Assembly (NCBI GenBank): GCA_001789205.1
Contig: MFYT01000011.1
Location: 16,444-80,443 of the forward strand
Direction: 5' to 3'
Origin: Candidatus Raymondbacteria bacterium RIFOXYA2_FULL_49_16
Lineage (GTDB): Bacteria > Fibrobacterota > OXYB2-FULL-49-7 > XYB2-FULL-49-35
DNA length: 64,000 nt
The notes under the pieces were generated by a model. The model made no database searches, had not been told where the DNA came from, and saw only the letters and a program-made list of their open reading frames with translations. This document shows, one piece after another, positions 39,087-46,944 of the stretch (position 1 is its first letter; each line of letters opens with the position of its first letter). Both the position numbers and the translations under genes were made by a program.

Positions 39087-40422
39087 TATTATTATCGTCG
39101 ACGATCAGGACAGCATCAGGGATACGCTGAAAAGCGCCTTTTCCGACTTGGGACACACGGTAAATACCTTTGCCACGGGTACACAGGCACTGGCAGCATT
39201 CCAGGAAAAGCCGGCGGACCTGGTCATAAGCGATGTCCGTATGCCTGAAATGGACGGTTTCAAACTGCTGCAAGCGATCAAAAACATTGATCCTTCTGTG
39301 AAATTCATCATGATGACCGCCTATAGTTCGATTGACGACGCTGTTGCCGCAATGAAACTCGGCGCACTCGACTATATCAGCAAGCCCTTTGATCTTATAG
39401 AGATAGAAACCAAAGTTAAAAAGCTCTTTACCACCAGTACTACCCCGCCGTTAAAAGCGTCCCAGTCAATTCTTGAACGGTATGACGGACATCCAAGCAG
39501 AAATGAGAACATGGTCTCAGTATATGAAATAGCCAAGAAAGCGTCGCAAAACAAATCCAATGTGCTTATCCGGGGTGACTCAGGCACTGGCAAGGAACTT
39601 ATTGCAAAAGCCATTCATTTCAATGGCCGGGAGGCTGATGGAAAACCCTTTGTCAAAGTCAACTGCGCCGCGCTTGCCGAAGGTATCCTTGAAAGCGAGC
39701 TTTTCGGCCACGAAAGAGGCGCCTTTACCGGAGCAATGGGCCAACGCAAGGGAAAATTCGAGATCGCTGACAACGGGACTCTCTTTCTCGATGAAATCGG
39801 CGACATCCCTCTCAACACGCAGGTCAAACTGCTGCGCGTCCTCCAGGAAAGGGAGTTTGAGAGGGTTGGCGGCAATGAGACCATCAGTGTCACAGTACGG
39901 ATTATCACCGCAACAAACAAGAACCTCGAAGAAATGATCTCTAACGGCACGTTCAGGGAAGACCTCTTCTATCGGCTCAATGTCATTCCCATTTACCTTC
40001 CCCCATTGCGCGAACGGCCCGAGGACATCCCTGATCTCATCACCTATTTCATCGGTAAAAACCAGGAGCACAACCCTGTAACAATCACCGGGTGCAGCCA
40101 GGACCTCATAGACACCCTTTGCTCATACCCGTGGCCTGGCAACATTCGTGAACTCGAGAATGTGATTGAACGCATGGTTGTTCTCTCGGACGACCCAATC
40201 CTCCGAAAGGAATTCCTTCCCTATGAGATCACGGCAAAATCAGGCGGCAAACAGGTGCAGGAGGCAAAAAACAGTTTTATCGACCGGACTTCAACCTATG
40301 AAAAAAACCTGATAGCGCAGGCGCTCCAAAAATGCAACTTCAAGCAGGTGGAGGCGGCACGGTCGCTGAAAATGGACCGCAGCACACTCAGGTATAAAAT
40401 GAAAAAATATGGCCTTTTATAA
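39079..40422 (+). CDS. Sigma-54-dependent response regulator (NtrC family)
   Basis: 447 residues. Receiver ~1-120 (phospho-acceptor D52 in VISDVRMPEMDG, K101-region), sigma-54 activator AAA+ domain ~145-375 (Walker A RGDSGTGKELIAKAIH; GAFTGA loop in ERGAFTGA that contacts sigma-54; Walker B GTLFLDEIGDIPL), and a Fis-type HTH (~405-447; FKQVEAARSLKMDRSTLRYKMKKYG). The GAFTGA motif is intact, so it can activate sigma-54 promoters directly. Start overlaps the kinase stop by 8 bases; the next gene starts inside its 3' end. Candidate targets with -24/-12 elements lie at 42099 and 44281. Confidence 0.95.
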   Translation: MADIIIVDDQDSIRDTLKSAFSDLGHTVNTFATGTQALAAFQEKPADLVISDVRMPEMDGFKLLQAIKNIDPSVKFIMMTAYSSIDDAVAAMKLGALDYISKPFDLIEIETKVKKLFTTSTTPPLKASQSILERYDGHPSRNENMVSVYEIAKKASQNKSNVLIRGDSGTGKELIAKAIHFNGREADGKPFVKVNCAALAEGILESELFGHERGAFTGAMGQRKGKFEIADNGTLFLDEIGDIPLNTQVKLLRVLQEREFERVGGNETISVTVRIITATNKNLEEMISNGTFREDLFYRLNVIPIYLPPLRERPEDIPDLITYFIGKNQEHNPVTITGCSQDLIDTLCSYPWPGNIRELENVIERMVVLSDDPILRKEFLPYEITAKSGGKQVQEAKNSFIDRTSTYEKNLIAQALQKCNFKQVEAARSLKMDRSTLRYKMKKYGLL

Positions 40423-40864
40423 AAACCAATCGTATATCCGCGTGTTTTTGCTCATCGCGATGCTTTTTGCCTATTCCTCCACTTGGGCGAATGATTCGCT
40501 TAACACCCGGATTGGCAATGATTCTGCCTACGATGTTTACGGGCTGGAAGCGCGACAGATATTCCTGCAAGACCGGCTGCAAAAGGATGAAAGCGAACGC
40601 GATTCTCTTATGGCAACGCTTGCCGCACTTGACATGGAAAACAACGGCCAGGACAATGACTGGGAGACTGGTTTTGGTCTGGAATCCAACCCGAAAAAAA
40701 GGGGATTTCCCAACCCACGGGCCATTGATCCGGCAAAGGAGAAACATCGGTCCGAACTCATCACCCGCATCGACGTCATCACCCCGCGTATCAAGGCGCT
40801 GGAAAAGGAGCTTAAAAAGAACAAACAATATATAAGGAAACAATTGAAAGGTGGTATTGAATGA
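40409..40864 (+). CDS. Exported coiled-coil protein of the two-component operon
   Basis: 151 residues overlapping the regulator 3' end by 14 bases. N-terminal signal (SYIRVFLLIAMLFAYSSTWA, cut after ~28). The mature part is charged: a helical/coiled section (~45-75, QIFLQDRLQKDESERDSLMATLAAL), a low-complexity linker (WETGFGLESNPKKRGFP) and a second coil (~110-148, RIKALEKELKKNKQYIRKQL). No family recognised. The location makes it a candidate for periplasmic sensing or for a structural partner of the next protein, whose start overlaps it by 4 bases. Confidence 0.65.
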   Translation: MAFYKNQSYIRVFLLIAMLFAYSSTWANDSLNTRIGNDSAYDVYGLEARQIFLQDRLQKDESERDSLMATLAALDMENNGQDNDWETGFGLESNPKKRGFPNPRAIDPAKEKHRSELITRIDVITPRIKALEKELKKNKQYIRKQLKGGIE

Positions 40865-42000
40865 CGCGATGCGCATGGCTGCTGCCGCTCTTCATAGGTC
40901 TCCTCATCGGTCTCCCCCCCTGGGCAGAACTCAAATGGAAGCCCGATTTTTCCTGTGAAATAGGCTTAAAACACGACGCAAACATCATTCTCCCTGATTC
41001 CGTGACTGATATTTCCACGTTCATCAGCGAAGGAAGACTTTCCAGCGGACTTTTTGTCCAAAAAGACCGGTCAACCATGGTGAAGCTCAGCGCTTCTGCG
41101 GAAAACAAACAACTATTCGCAGTCTCCGAATACATCACCGTCCTTGGCGGTTCGCTCCAGCTAAAGCACCTTTTCTCACACCTGACCATGCTTAACCTCT
41201 CCGTGGACGGCGAACGGTATTTTTCCGACAATCCCTACTATACATCGGGATTCATCAGCTGCGGAGCAACCTGGGGCCGCTATTTCAACGCGGAAATGAA
41301 CCTGGAGCTTTCCACGATCGCATCGCAGAAAACATTCCCCGACCTGTTCCGCACCGACCTCGACGACCGAACCAGGAAAAGCTTCTATTACGATTTCCGC
41401 CTTGTTGAAGCCGGGGCGCTTGTGAACAGGGCTCTGGGAAAAAAATTCACGGTTCGGCTTGATGCCAATGCGGGTTATAAGAATTTTTTCAACGACACGC
41501 ACGATTCAGACTATGTTGGTTCAACCCAGATCATCAATTACATAGACATAAATACCGGCGATACAATCTATGATTACATACCGCTCTATCAGCAAAACAT
41601 CCAACAACAGGATTGGATTATTTCTGGAGAGGGTTCCTGTACCTGGACACCCGCCCAAAACCTGTATATTATTTCCTCATTTCTGATCCGGCAGGTTCTC
41701 TCGAACGACCCATACTTTAATGCCAACCACCTTGCTCCAGCGGTCCGGGTTGAGTATAGCGTGAAGAAACTTGCCCTGAAATCTATTTTCAGTTACTATA
41801 AAGAAGTGTATCCTGACCGGGAGGCATATGCTGATGGAGAGGAAGAATCCAGCGTTTTTACAGGTCTTTCATGCGGTTACCGTATTACAAAGAGTATAAG
41901 AACTGGTGCGGGGATTTATTATAAGCAACTGGATTCATCGATTCCATTCTATTCATACTCAAAGACCATTACAACACTGAACTTTTCCTACTCTTTCTAA
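40861..42000 (+). CDS. Predicted outer-membrane beta-barrel protein, unknown function
   Basis: 379 residues from ATG 40861 (4-base overlap with the previous gene). Signal peptide (LLPLFIGLLIGLPPWA, cut ~22). The rest is a run of ~10-residue amphipathic strands (e.g. FSCEIGLKHDANIILPDS, FTVRLDANAGYKNF, IIYYKQLDSSIPF...) ending in TTLNFSYSF, a classical barrel C-terminus with terminal Phe. Probably an outer-membrane porin or anchor. It closes the operon kinase-regulator-coiled coil-barrel. No family recognised. Confidence 0.7.
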   Translation: MTRCAWLLPLFIGLLIGLPPWAELKWKPDFSCEIGLKHDANIILPDSVTDISTFISEGRLSSGLFVQKDRSTMVKLSASAENKQLFAVSEYITVLGGSLQLKHLFSHLTMLNLSVDGERYFSDNPYYTSGFISCGATWGRYFNAEMNLELSTIASQKTFPDLFRTDLDDRTRKSFYYDFRLVEAGALVNRALGKKFTVRLDANAGYKNFFNDTHDSDYVGSTQIINYIDINTGDTIYDYIPLYQQNIQQQDWIISGEGSCTWTPAQNLYIISSFLIRQVLSNDPYFNANHLAPAVRVEYSVKKLALKSIFSYYKEVYPDREAYADGEEESSVFTGLSCGYRITKSIRTGAGIYYKQLDSSIPFYSYSKTITTLNFSYSF

Positions 42001-42033
42001 GATGGTCTGATTAAGCCTCACCACATTCAGATG

Positions 42034-42048
42034 AAAAATTAATCTTTT
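42034..42048. promoter_or_regulatory. AATCTTTT element upstream of a -24/-12 promoter
   Basis: AAAAATTAATCTTTT (42034-42048) shares the exact 11-mer ATTAATCTTTT with the dyad at 37536-37557. It lies ~50 bases upstream of the -24 element at 42099, a usual distance for an NtrC-type activator site. Confidence 0.4.
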
Positions 42049-42098
42049 TTCACCCACATTTTTCATTCAAATCATTGAAAAACATCATCTTCCGAATA

Positions 42099-42113
42099 GG
42101 CATGCTTTTTGAT
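42099..42113 (+). promoter_or_regulatory. Candidate sigma-54 (-24/-12) promoter, copy 1
   Basis: GGCATG-CTTT-TTGAT fits the sigma-54 consensus GGCACG-N4-TTGCA with GG and the -12 G 12 bases apart. The only notable deviation is A for the second base of the -12 GC. A start near 42124 gives a ~32-base leader to the ATG at 42156, containing AAAAAGGAGG. A near-identical box occurs before the gene at 44327. Confidence 0.55.
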
Positions 42114-42155
42114 GTACGATAGGTAGATAAGTAAAAACTCAAAAAGGAGGGTTAT

Positions 42156-42770
42156 ATGAAAAAACTTATCACAGTGATTTCGGGTCTTGCGGTTGGAGCA
42201 GTCATGGCAGCGAGCGTACCGGCTAATACTGAAGTTGATGCCACCCAGGCACAAACCCAGACATGGGAACAAAAGCAGGAAGCAATCAAGACGTGCGCTG
42301 CTGAGCAAACACGGATTCAAAACCAAATCAAGACGCTTACCCAGACAAAAGAAGCGGCTCAGACTGACGCTGAAAAAGCACAGTTGCAGGAACAGATCCA
42401 GCAAAAGGAAAGTGAACTTCTGCAGGCCCAGACACGTTACCAGTCCATGATCGCCAGTCAGACAAAATACAAATACGAATTTAAGGACATGAACGGTGAC
42501 GGTGCCAATGACAATGTTGTCGGCGTAAACGATCCCACTGCCAAAGCCTATATGTACAAAAACGGCTATGGCTATGGTTATGGATTTGTCGATGAAAATG
42601 GTGATGGCATCAACGATTATTTCGTGGACGCAAACGGTGATGGCATCTGCGACCAAAACGCCGAAATGACCAAAACCCGCCTGCAGAGCCGTGAAAAGGT
42701 AAAAGGCAAATCACAGCACGGCAGCCATGGCTCAGAACAGGATAGAACCGGGAGCCGCGGTTCAAAATAA
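42156..42770 (+). CDS. Secreted coiled-coil protein with DxNxDG calcium-loop repeats
   Basis: 204 residues from ATG 42156 behind AAAAAGGAGG. Signal peptide (ISGLAVGAVMAASVPA, cut ~24). A Gln/Glu/Thr-rich coiled coil (~25-105, e.g. QNQIKTLTQTKEAAQTD) is followed by three loops of the EF-hand/thrombospondin type-3 style: DMNGDGANDN, DENGDGINDY, DANGDGICDQ, which probably bind calcium. A short Gly/Tyr-rich stretch (GYGYGYG) separates the first two. The tail is Gly/Ser/His-rich. No known family; likely an exported stress or surface protein controlled by the candidate -24/-12 promoter. Confidence 0.7.
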   Translation: MKKLITVISGLAVGAVMAASVPANTEVDATQAQTQTWEQKQEAIKTCAAEQTRIQNQIKTLTQTKEAAQTDAEKAQLQEQIQQKESELLQAQTRYQSMIASQTKYKYEFKDMNGDGANDNVVGVNDPTAKAYMYKNGYGYGYGFVDENGDGINDYFVDANGDGICDQNAEMTKTRLQSREKVKGKSQHGSHGSEQDRTGSRGSK

Positions 42771-42802
42771 CTATAACAGAAGTTGTCCTGATTACAAGTC
42801 AG

Positions 42803-42834
42803 AACAGAGGCGGGGAACATCCCCCGTCTCTGTT
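42803..42834 (+). terminator. Rho-independent-type terminator
   Basis: AACAGAGGCGGGG (42803-42815), loop of 6 bases, CCCCGTCTCTGTT (42822-42834): a 13-bp stem with one G-U pair, followed by TTTAATG. It separates the coiled-coil repeat gene from the next gene. Confidence 0.75.
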
Positions 42835-42871
42835 TTAATGCATTTTAAACACCTCAACAAAAGGAGCCTGT

Positions 42872-44107
42872 ATGACGCTGAAAACAATTGCTGCCGCCGC
42901 AGTGTATGCCGCGCTGTTTTCTTTTCCGGCAATGGCCGCACCTGCGGTAGATAGTTCGGGCGCATTCACCGGAACCGTGTACGATTCGGCAGCGCAGATA
43001 CCATTGGAAGGCGCGCTCGTGGTCTTGAGTCAGTATACTATCAATCCGTTGGAAATCGATACGTTCTTAACTGGCGCTGATGGAAAATTCAGCTTCACCA
43101 ATCTGCTCACTGGCAGCAGAAACAAGTATACGATCTCCGTATCCGCCGATAGCTTTCGCAGTACCTTCAAATCCGACCTGGTACTTGCAAAGGACCAGAC
43201 TGATACGATAAATTTCTTCCTTATTGAAACCGATTCAGTCATTATACCTCCGGTAGATAGCGGCATTATTGTCGGGACCGTGTATGATACCGTCACCAAT
43301 GATCCCATCGCCGGCGCACTGGTCATTCTGAACCAGGGAACCGGGAGGGTGACGGTATTTGTCGATTCTATAAGGACCGATGCCAGCGGCAGCTATTCAT
43401 TCGAAAACCTTTCTTTTGCCATACGGTTTATGGTTTCAGTATCCAAACAAGGGTATTTGCCTGGTGTCAGTGGAGGAACCTATCTTTATTCGTCCACGCC
43501 CATCGATACCATAGATTTTCATCTTATTCCCATGGACACATCCAACAGCTGGATCATCAGCGGAAAAATAACCGCAGATTCATCCACCGGAGAGACGCTC
43601 GAAAACGTGTCAGTAGTCTTTACGCAACGATATGGAACGGAGAACAAATATACCGGCACTACTGATGCCGCGGGTGTATACACCATAATGCTGCCAGCCC
43701 AGGAACTCGGATACACGGTAACAGCGTCACTCGACGGGTATATTCCGTTTGAACAGAACCATTCGGTCTCCGCGGATTCCAGCGAATTGGATATAGTACT
43801 CGTATGGGACGGCAATACCTCAATGGAGGTAGCCGCGGTAAATACAGGAAATACGACCCTGCAAACCTTTCCCAATCCGTGCAAGGATGTTTCGACTATA
43901 TCCTTGCATATGGCAAAAGCCGGCCAGGTCAATGTCGCTGTATATGCGATTGATGGCACATTGATCTCCACGCTTGCCCATGGCGCAATGAATCCTGGGG
44001 CGTATTCCCTACCCCTGCAAACCAACCGCCTGGCAGCCGGTGTCTATGTAGTCAGGGTAAAAACCGGAGACATTCATCTGTCGCAAAAACTCTTGCTGAC
44101 AAAATAA
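42872..44107 (+). CDS. Secreted carboxypeptidase-regulatory-like protein with T9SS sorting domain
   Basis: 411 residues from ATG 42872 (AAAAGGAGC). Signal peptide (AAAVYAALFSFPAMA, cut ~23). Three carboxypeptidase-regulatory-like beta domains (~25-125, ~130-225, ~230-310; GTVYDSAAQIPLEGALVVLS, GTVYDTVTNDPIAGALVILN, GKITADSSTGETLENVSVV) are followed by a T9SS type A tail (TFPNPCKDVSTISLHM, VNVAVYAIDGTLISTL, AAGVYVVRVKTGD...KLLLTK). Such domains are adhesive scaffolds. Transcribed after a terminator, so probably from its own promoter, which I cannot define. Probably a surface adhesin or binding protein. Confidence 0.83.
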   Translation: MTLKTIAAAAVYAALFSFPAMAAPAVDSSGAFTGTVYDSAAQIPLEGALVVLSQYTINPLEIDTFLTGADGKFSFTNLLTGSRNKYTISVSADSFRSTFKSDLVLAKDQTDTINFFLIETDSVIIPPVDSGIIVGTVYDTVTNDPIAGALVILNQGTGRVTVFVDSIRTDASGSYSFENLSFAIRFMVSVSKQGYLPGVSGGTYLYSSTPIDTIDFHLIPMDTSNSWIISGKITADSSTGETLENVSVVFTQRYGTENKYTGTTDAAGVYTIMLPAQELGYTVTASLDGYIPFEQNHSVSADSSELDIVLVWDGNTSMEVAAVNTGNTTLQTFPNPCKDVSTISLHMAKAGQVNVAVYAIDGTLISTLAHGAMNPGAYSLPLQTNRLAAGVYVVRVKTGDIHLSQKLLLTK

Positions 44108-44132
44108 GACTTCATTACTCCTCACTTGCATT

Positions 44133-44171
44133 AACCCTATCGGAAGCATGGCACATGTTTCCGATAGGGTT
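44133..44171 (+). terminator. Long hairpin terminator
   Basis: AACCCTATCGGAA (44133-44145) and TTCCGATAGGGTT (44159-44171) pair fully; the loop also holds an internal CATG/CATG pair. No T-run follows directly, so termination strength is uncertain. Confidence 0.6.
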
Positions 44172-44178
44172 CTCAATG

Positions 44179-44220
44179 AAAGATTAAAATTTATCCAAGA
44201 ATGATTAATAGTAATCTTTT
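44179..44220. promoter_or_regulatory. AAAGATTA ... TAATCTTTT inverted elements
   Basis: AAAGATTA (44179-44186) and TAATCTTTT (44212-44220) are widely spaced inverted copies of the element seen at 37536-37557 and 42034-42048, with a further AAAGATAAAA just before the -24 box (44271-44280). Position ~60-100 bases upstream of the -24 element suits an activator binding site. Confidence 0.4.
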
Positions 44221-44280
44221 CTATAATATGCAGTTTACGTAAGCCATTAATAAATTATATTTTATCACAGAAAGATAAAA

Positions 44281-44295
44281 GGTATGCTTTTTGAT
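44281..44295 (+). promoter_or_regulatory. Candidate sigma-54 (-24/-12) promoter, copy 2
   Basis: GGTATG-CTTT-TTGAT differs from copy 1 (42099) in a single base over 15. The -12 element again reads GA instead of GC. A start near 44305 yields a ~22-base leader to ATG 44327 with AAAAAGGAG in it. Confidence 0.55.
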
Positions 44296-44326
44296 ATTTA
44301 TTTATACAAGCAAAAAGGAGTTGATC

Positions 44327-44626
44327 ATGCTGAAAAAAATAGCGCTCTCAGGCTTTTTGATAATCATTTCGGGCTTACTGCCTGTCTTCTCCCAGAATAC
44401 TCCGGACGCTTCCAATACAAAAACCTTCGGGTATGTCATTGATGATAAAAACAACAACGGCATTACCGACATCTTTGAAACTGATTCACTTCCAAAAGCC
44501 GATTCCTCGGCAAACACGGTCAACCCAGGCCCTGTTGATGAAATAAGGCAACGGTGGGGCCATAGAAATCTTCATGGCCAGCATGGAAAGGAATTTGACC
44601 GGGGTGAATCCCCTCACGCCCATTGA
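44327..44626 (+). CDS. Small secreted protein with one calcium-loop-like motif
   Basis: 99 residues from ATG 44327, behind AAAAAGGAG; the upstream in-frame extension lies in promoter DNA and was rejected. Signal peptide (ALSGFLIIISGLLPVFS, cut ~22). The mature part carries DDKNNNGITDIFETD, an EF-hand/TSP3-like loop, and a basic His/Arg-rich tail. It shares the promoter type, the loop type and the His/Gly-rich tail with the 42156 gene, so the two form a small family. Function unknown. Confidence 0.65.
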   Translation: MLKKIALSGFLIIISGLLPVFSQNTPDASNTKTFGYVIDDKNNNGITDIFETDSLPKADSSANTVNPGPVDEIRQRWGHRNLHGQHGKEFDRGESPHAH

Positions 44627-44647
44627 CCTAAATACTGTAACACTACA

Positions 44648-46045
44648 ATGAACCTGCTGCTCATCCTGCTTATTGTCGTTTGCCCCCTTTTTTCACAAAC
44701 CTATTGGCAAAACATCCGGTTGACCTATTCCGCTGAGTACAATGGCGAACCATCCATGGCGCTCAATGGTACGCAGGTTGGTATCGCCTATGAAGGTTAT
44801 AATTTCGGCAACGATGAAATACTCCTCCTTGTCTCCAACGACAATGGGGCAACCTTTTCGCCACCAATCAGGGTATCGAACAACGACAGTGCTTCATGGA
44901 AGCCAAAAATTACGGCAACATCAACAGGATTTGATATTGTTTGGGAAGACAATAGGACGGGAAAACGGGAGGTATATTATGCTCGGTATTCCTCCGGAAC
45001 CATGGGCCCTACCCTAAAAATAAGCAGTGGCAATGTCTATTCGGCCTTTCCCGCAATTACCGCGAATGGAAACGATATCTATTGTGTTTGGGAAGATTTC
45101 CGTGATGGGAATGACGAGATTTATTTACGGAAGTATGTTTCTGGCGTATGGTCTCCGGAAAAACGACTAACAACAGACGACAGCACCTCCTGGGGCGCGG
45201 ACATTGCACGCGACCCAGTCACCGGAACTCTCCACGTTGTCTGGTTCGATTACCGGACAGGAAACGACGAGATATATATAATCAGTTCAAATGATGACGG
45301 CACAACATGGAGTTCTCCACGCAACCTGAGCAATGACGCGGCGAATTCCTGGGAACCCCGGATTGCGGCATATAATAATCGTATAGACGTTACCTGGTAT
45401 TCCTGGCGAAGCGACTTTGTTTCGTACGAGGTCTGGTACGCAGGATTCAATGGCGAAACATGGACTGTTCCGGAAATAGTAAGCGATCCTTACGCTGACT
45501 CTAAATGCCCTTCCATTTCGTCTGACGCATTAGGAACCATTATTGCCTGGGAAGATTACTGCCAAGGAAACGATGAAATCTACGCGGCCTATAAACGCCA
45601 CGATTCAACGACCTGGGGGAACAAACGTATCACCAACAACGATGCGGATTCCTATGGCGCTGATTGCGCGGCCAATGCTACAAATCTTTTGTTTACCTGG
45701 TTCGATTATCGTGATACTATTGACCAGATCTATTTTACGAAAGGTCTGATTACAGACATGACCTCTATAGAACAAGAGAGGGTGTCTCACCAAAAACCAG
45801 CTATTACCATCGGACCAAATCCATCGAACAATCTGATCTCTGTGAAAATTGCCGGACAACACGCGGCCGGAACCATTGAATTGTATGACTGCCGAGGCGC
45901 ATTACACCATCGGTATTCCTGCACTGCCCAATCCCTGGCCGAGAGCGTCTTGTGGGACACATCCCGCCTGCCATCGGGCATGTATGTGGTTAAAATCCTC
46001 TTGGGCAAAACAGTCTGGACACGGCACGTGGCCCTGGTCAGGTAG
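44648..46045 (+). CDS. Secreted sialidase-like beta-propeller with T9SS sorting domain
   Basis: 465 residues from ATG 44648. Signal peptide (NLLLILLIVVCPLFS). Repeated blades WxDxRxGNDEIY (EGYNFGNDEILLLVSNDNGATF, WEDNRTGKREVYYARY, WEDFRDGNDEIYLRKY, WFDYRTGNDEIYIISS, WEDYCQGNDEIYAAYK, WFDYRDTIDQIYFTKG) suggest a six-bladed propeller of the BNR/sialidase type. The sialidase Arg triad is not recognisable, so an enzymatic role is doubtful and a binding role possible. The C-terminus (ITIGPNPSNNLISVKI, GTIELYDCRGALHHRY, PSGMYVVKILLG...RHVALVR) is a T9SS type A sorting domain. Confidence 0.83.
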   Translation: MNLLLILLIVVCPLFSQTYWQNIRLTYSAEYNGEPSMALNGTQVGIAYEGYNFGNDEILLLVSNDNGATFSPPIRVSNNDSASWKPKITATSTGFDIVWEDNRTGKREVYYARYSSGTMGPTLKISSGNVYSAFPAITANGNDIYCVWEDFRDGNDEIYLRKYVSGVWSPEKRLTTDDSTSWGADIARDPVTGTLHVVWFDYRTGNDEIYIISSNDDGTTWSSPRNLSNDAANSWEPRIAAYNNRIDVTWYSWRSDFVSYEVWYAGFNGETWTVPEIVSDPYADSKCPSISSDALGTIIAWEDYCQGNDEIYAAYKRHDSTTWGNKRITNNDADSYGADCAANATNLLFTWFDYRDTIDQIYFTKGLITDMTSIEQERVSHQKPAITIGPNPSNNLISVKIAGQHAAGTIELYDCRGALHHRYSCTAQSLAESVLWDTSRLPSGMYVVKILLGKTVWTRHVALVR

Positions 46046-46047
46046 TT

Positions 46048-46944
46048 TCACGAACCTTTGTTGACAAGACTTCTGTATTTTCCAGGCACAGCGCACTTCA
46101 GGACATAGTCGCGATACTGGCATTTGGGTATTTTTTCAATGACTGCGAGAAGCTCCTCGACTGTCAGATACCCCATATCAATTGCCGCTTCCTCGGGACA
46201 TCCGAGTTTGAGCCCTTGGCGTTTTTCAATGATTTCAATGAAGTGTGCCGCCTGCATAAGGCTTTCACTGGTGCCGGTGTCAAGCCAGGCCACTCCCCTT
46301 CCCAGAGTTTCGACCGTAAGCGTACCACGCTCAAGATACACTCGGTTCACATCGGTAATTTCATATTCACCACGCGCTGATGGCTTTAGATTTTCGGCAA
46401 TTGAAACCACTTCATTGTCGTATATATAGAATCCTGGTACCGCATAGTTTGATTTTGGCTGCTTCGGTTTTTCCTCTATATCTATAACCCGGCCCTGGCC
46501 ATCAAACTGGACAACGCCGTACCGTTCGGGATCGTCGACATAATACCCGAAAATAGTTCCGCCGTTCTTGAAGGTCTTAAAAGCCTTACGAAACGTACTC
46601 AGCTTTCCATAAAATATATTGTCTCCCAGAATAAGGGTCACACTGTCTGTCCCAATGAATTTCTTTCCCAATACAAAGGCCTGCGCCAAACCATTGGGCT
46701 TCTCCTGAACAACGTAGGAAAAGCGTACGCCAAACTGGGAACCAGTGCCGAACAGTTTTTCGAACCGTGGAATATCTTCGGGTGTTGAAATAATCAGTAT
46801 GTCACGGATACCCATGAGCATAAGCGTTGATACCGGATAATAGATCATGGGTTTGTCGTAGACCGCCTGAAGCTGTTTTGACACGATCTGCGAGAGCGGA
46901 TAGAGACGCGTTCCCGAACCGCCCGCCAGAATTATTCCTTTCAT
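46048..46944 (-). CDS. rfbA: Glucose-1-phosphate thymidylyltransferase
   Basis: Makes dTDP-glucose from dTTP and glucose-1-phosphate, the first step to dTDP-rhamnose and related sugars for surface polysaccharide. 298 residues; pyrophosphorylase signature KGIILAGGSGTRLYPLS, sugar-binding KPMIYYPVSTLMLMGI, LGDNIFYG with the catalytic metal Asp, and EKPKQPKSNYAVPGFYIYD. No rfbB/C/D nearby. It overlaps the rnhB stop by 4 bases (46941-46944). Convergent with the T9SS gene at 46045, only 2 bases apart. Confidence 0.95.
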   Translation of the reverse strand: MKGIILAGGSGTRLYPLSQIVSKQLQAVYDKPMIYYPVSTLMLMGIRDILIISTPEDIPRFEKLFGTGSQFGVRFSYVVQEKPNGLAQAFVLGKKFIGTDSVTLILGDNIFYGKLSTFRKAFKTFKNGGTIFGYYVDDPERYGVVQFDGQGRVIDIEEKPKQPKSNYAVPGFYIYDNEVVSIAENLKPSARGEYEITDVNRVYLERGTLTVETLGRGVAWLDTGTSESLMQAAHFIEIIEKRQGLKLGCPEEAAIDMGYLTVEELLAVIEKIPKCQYRDYVLKCAVPGKYRSLVNKGS

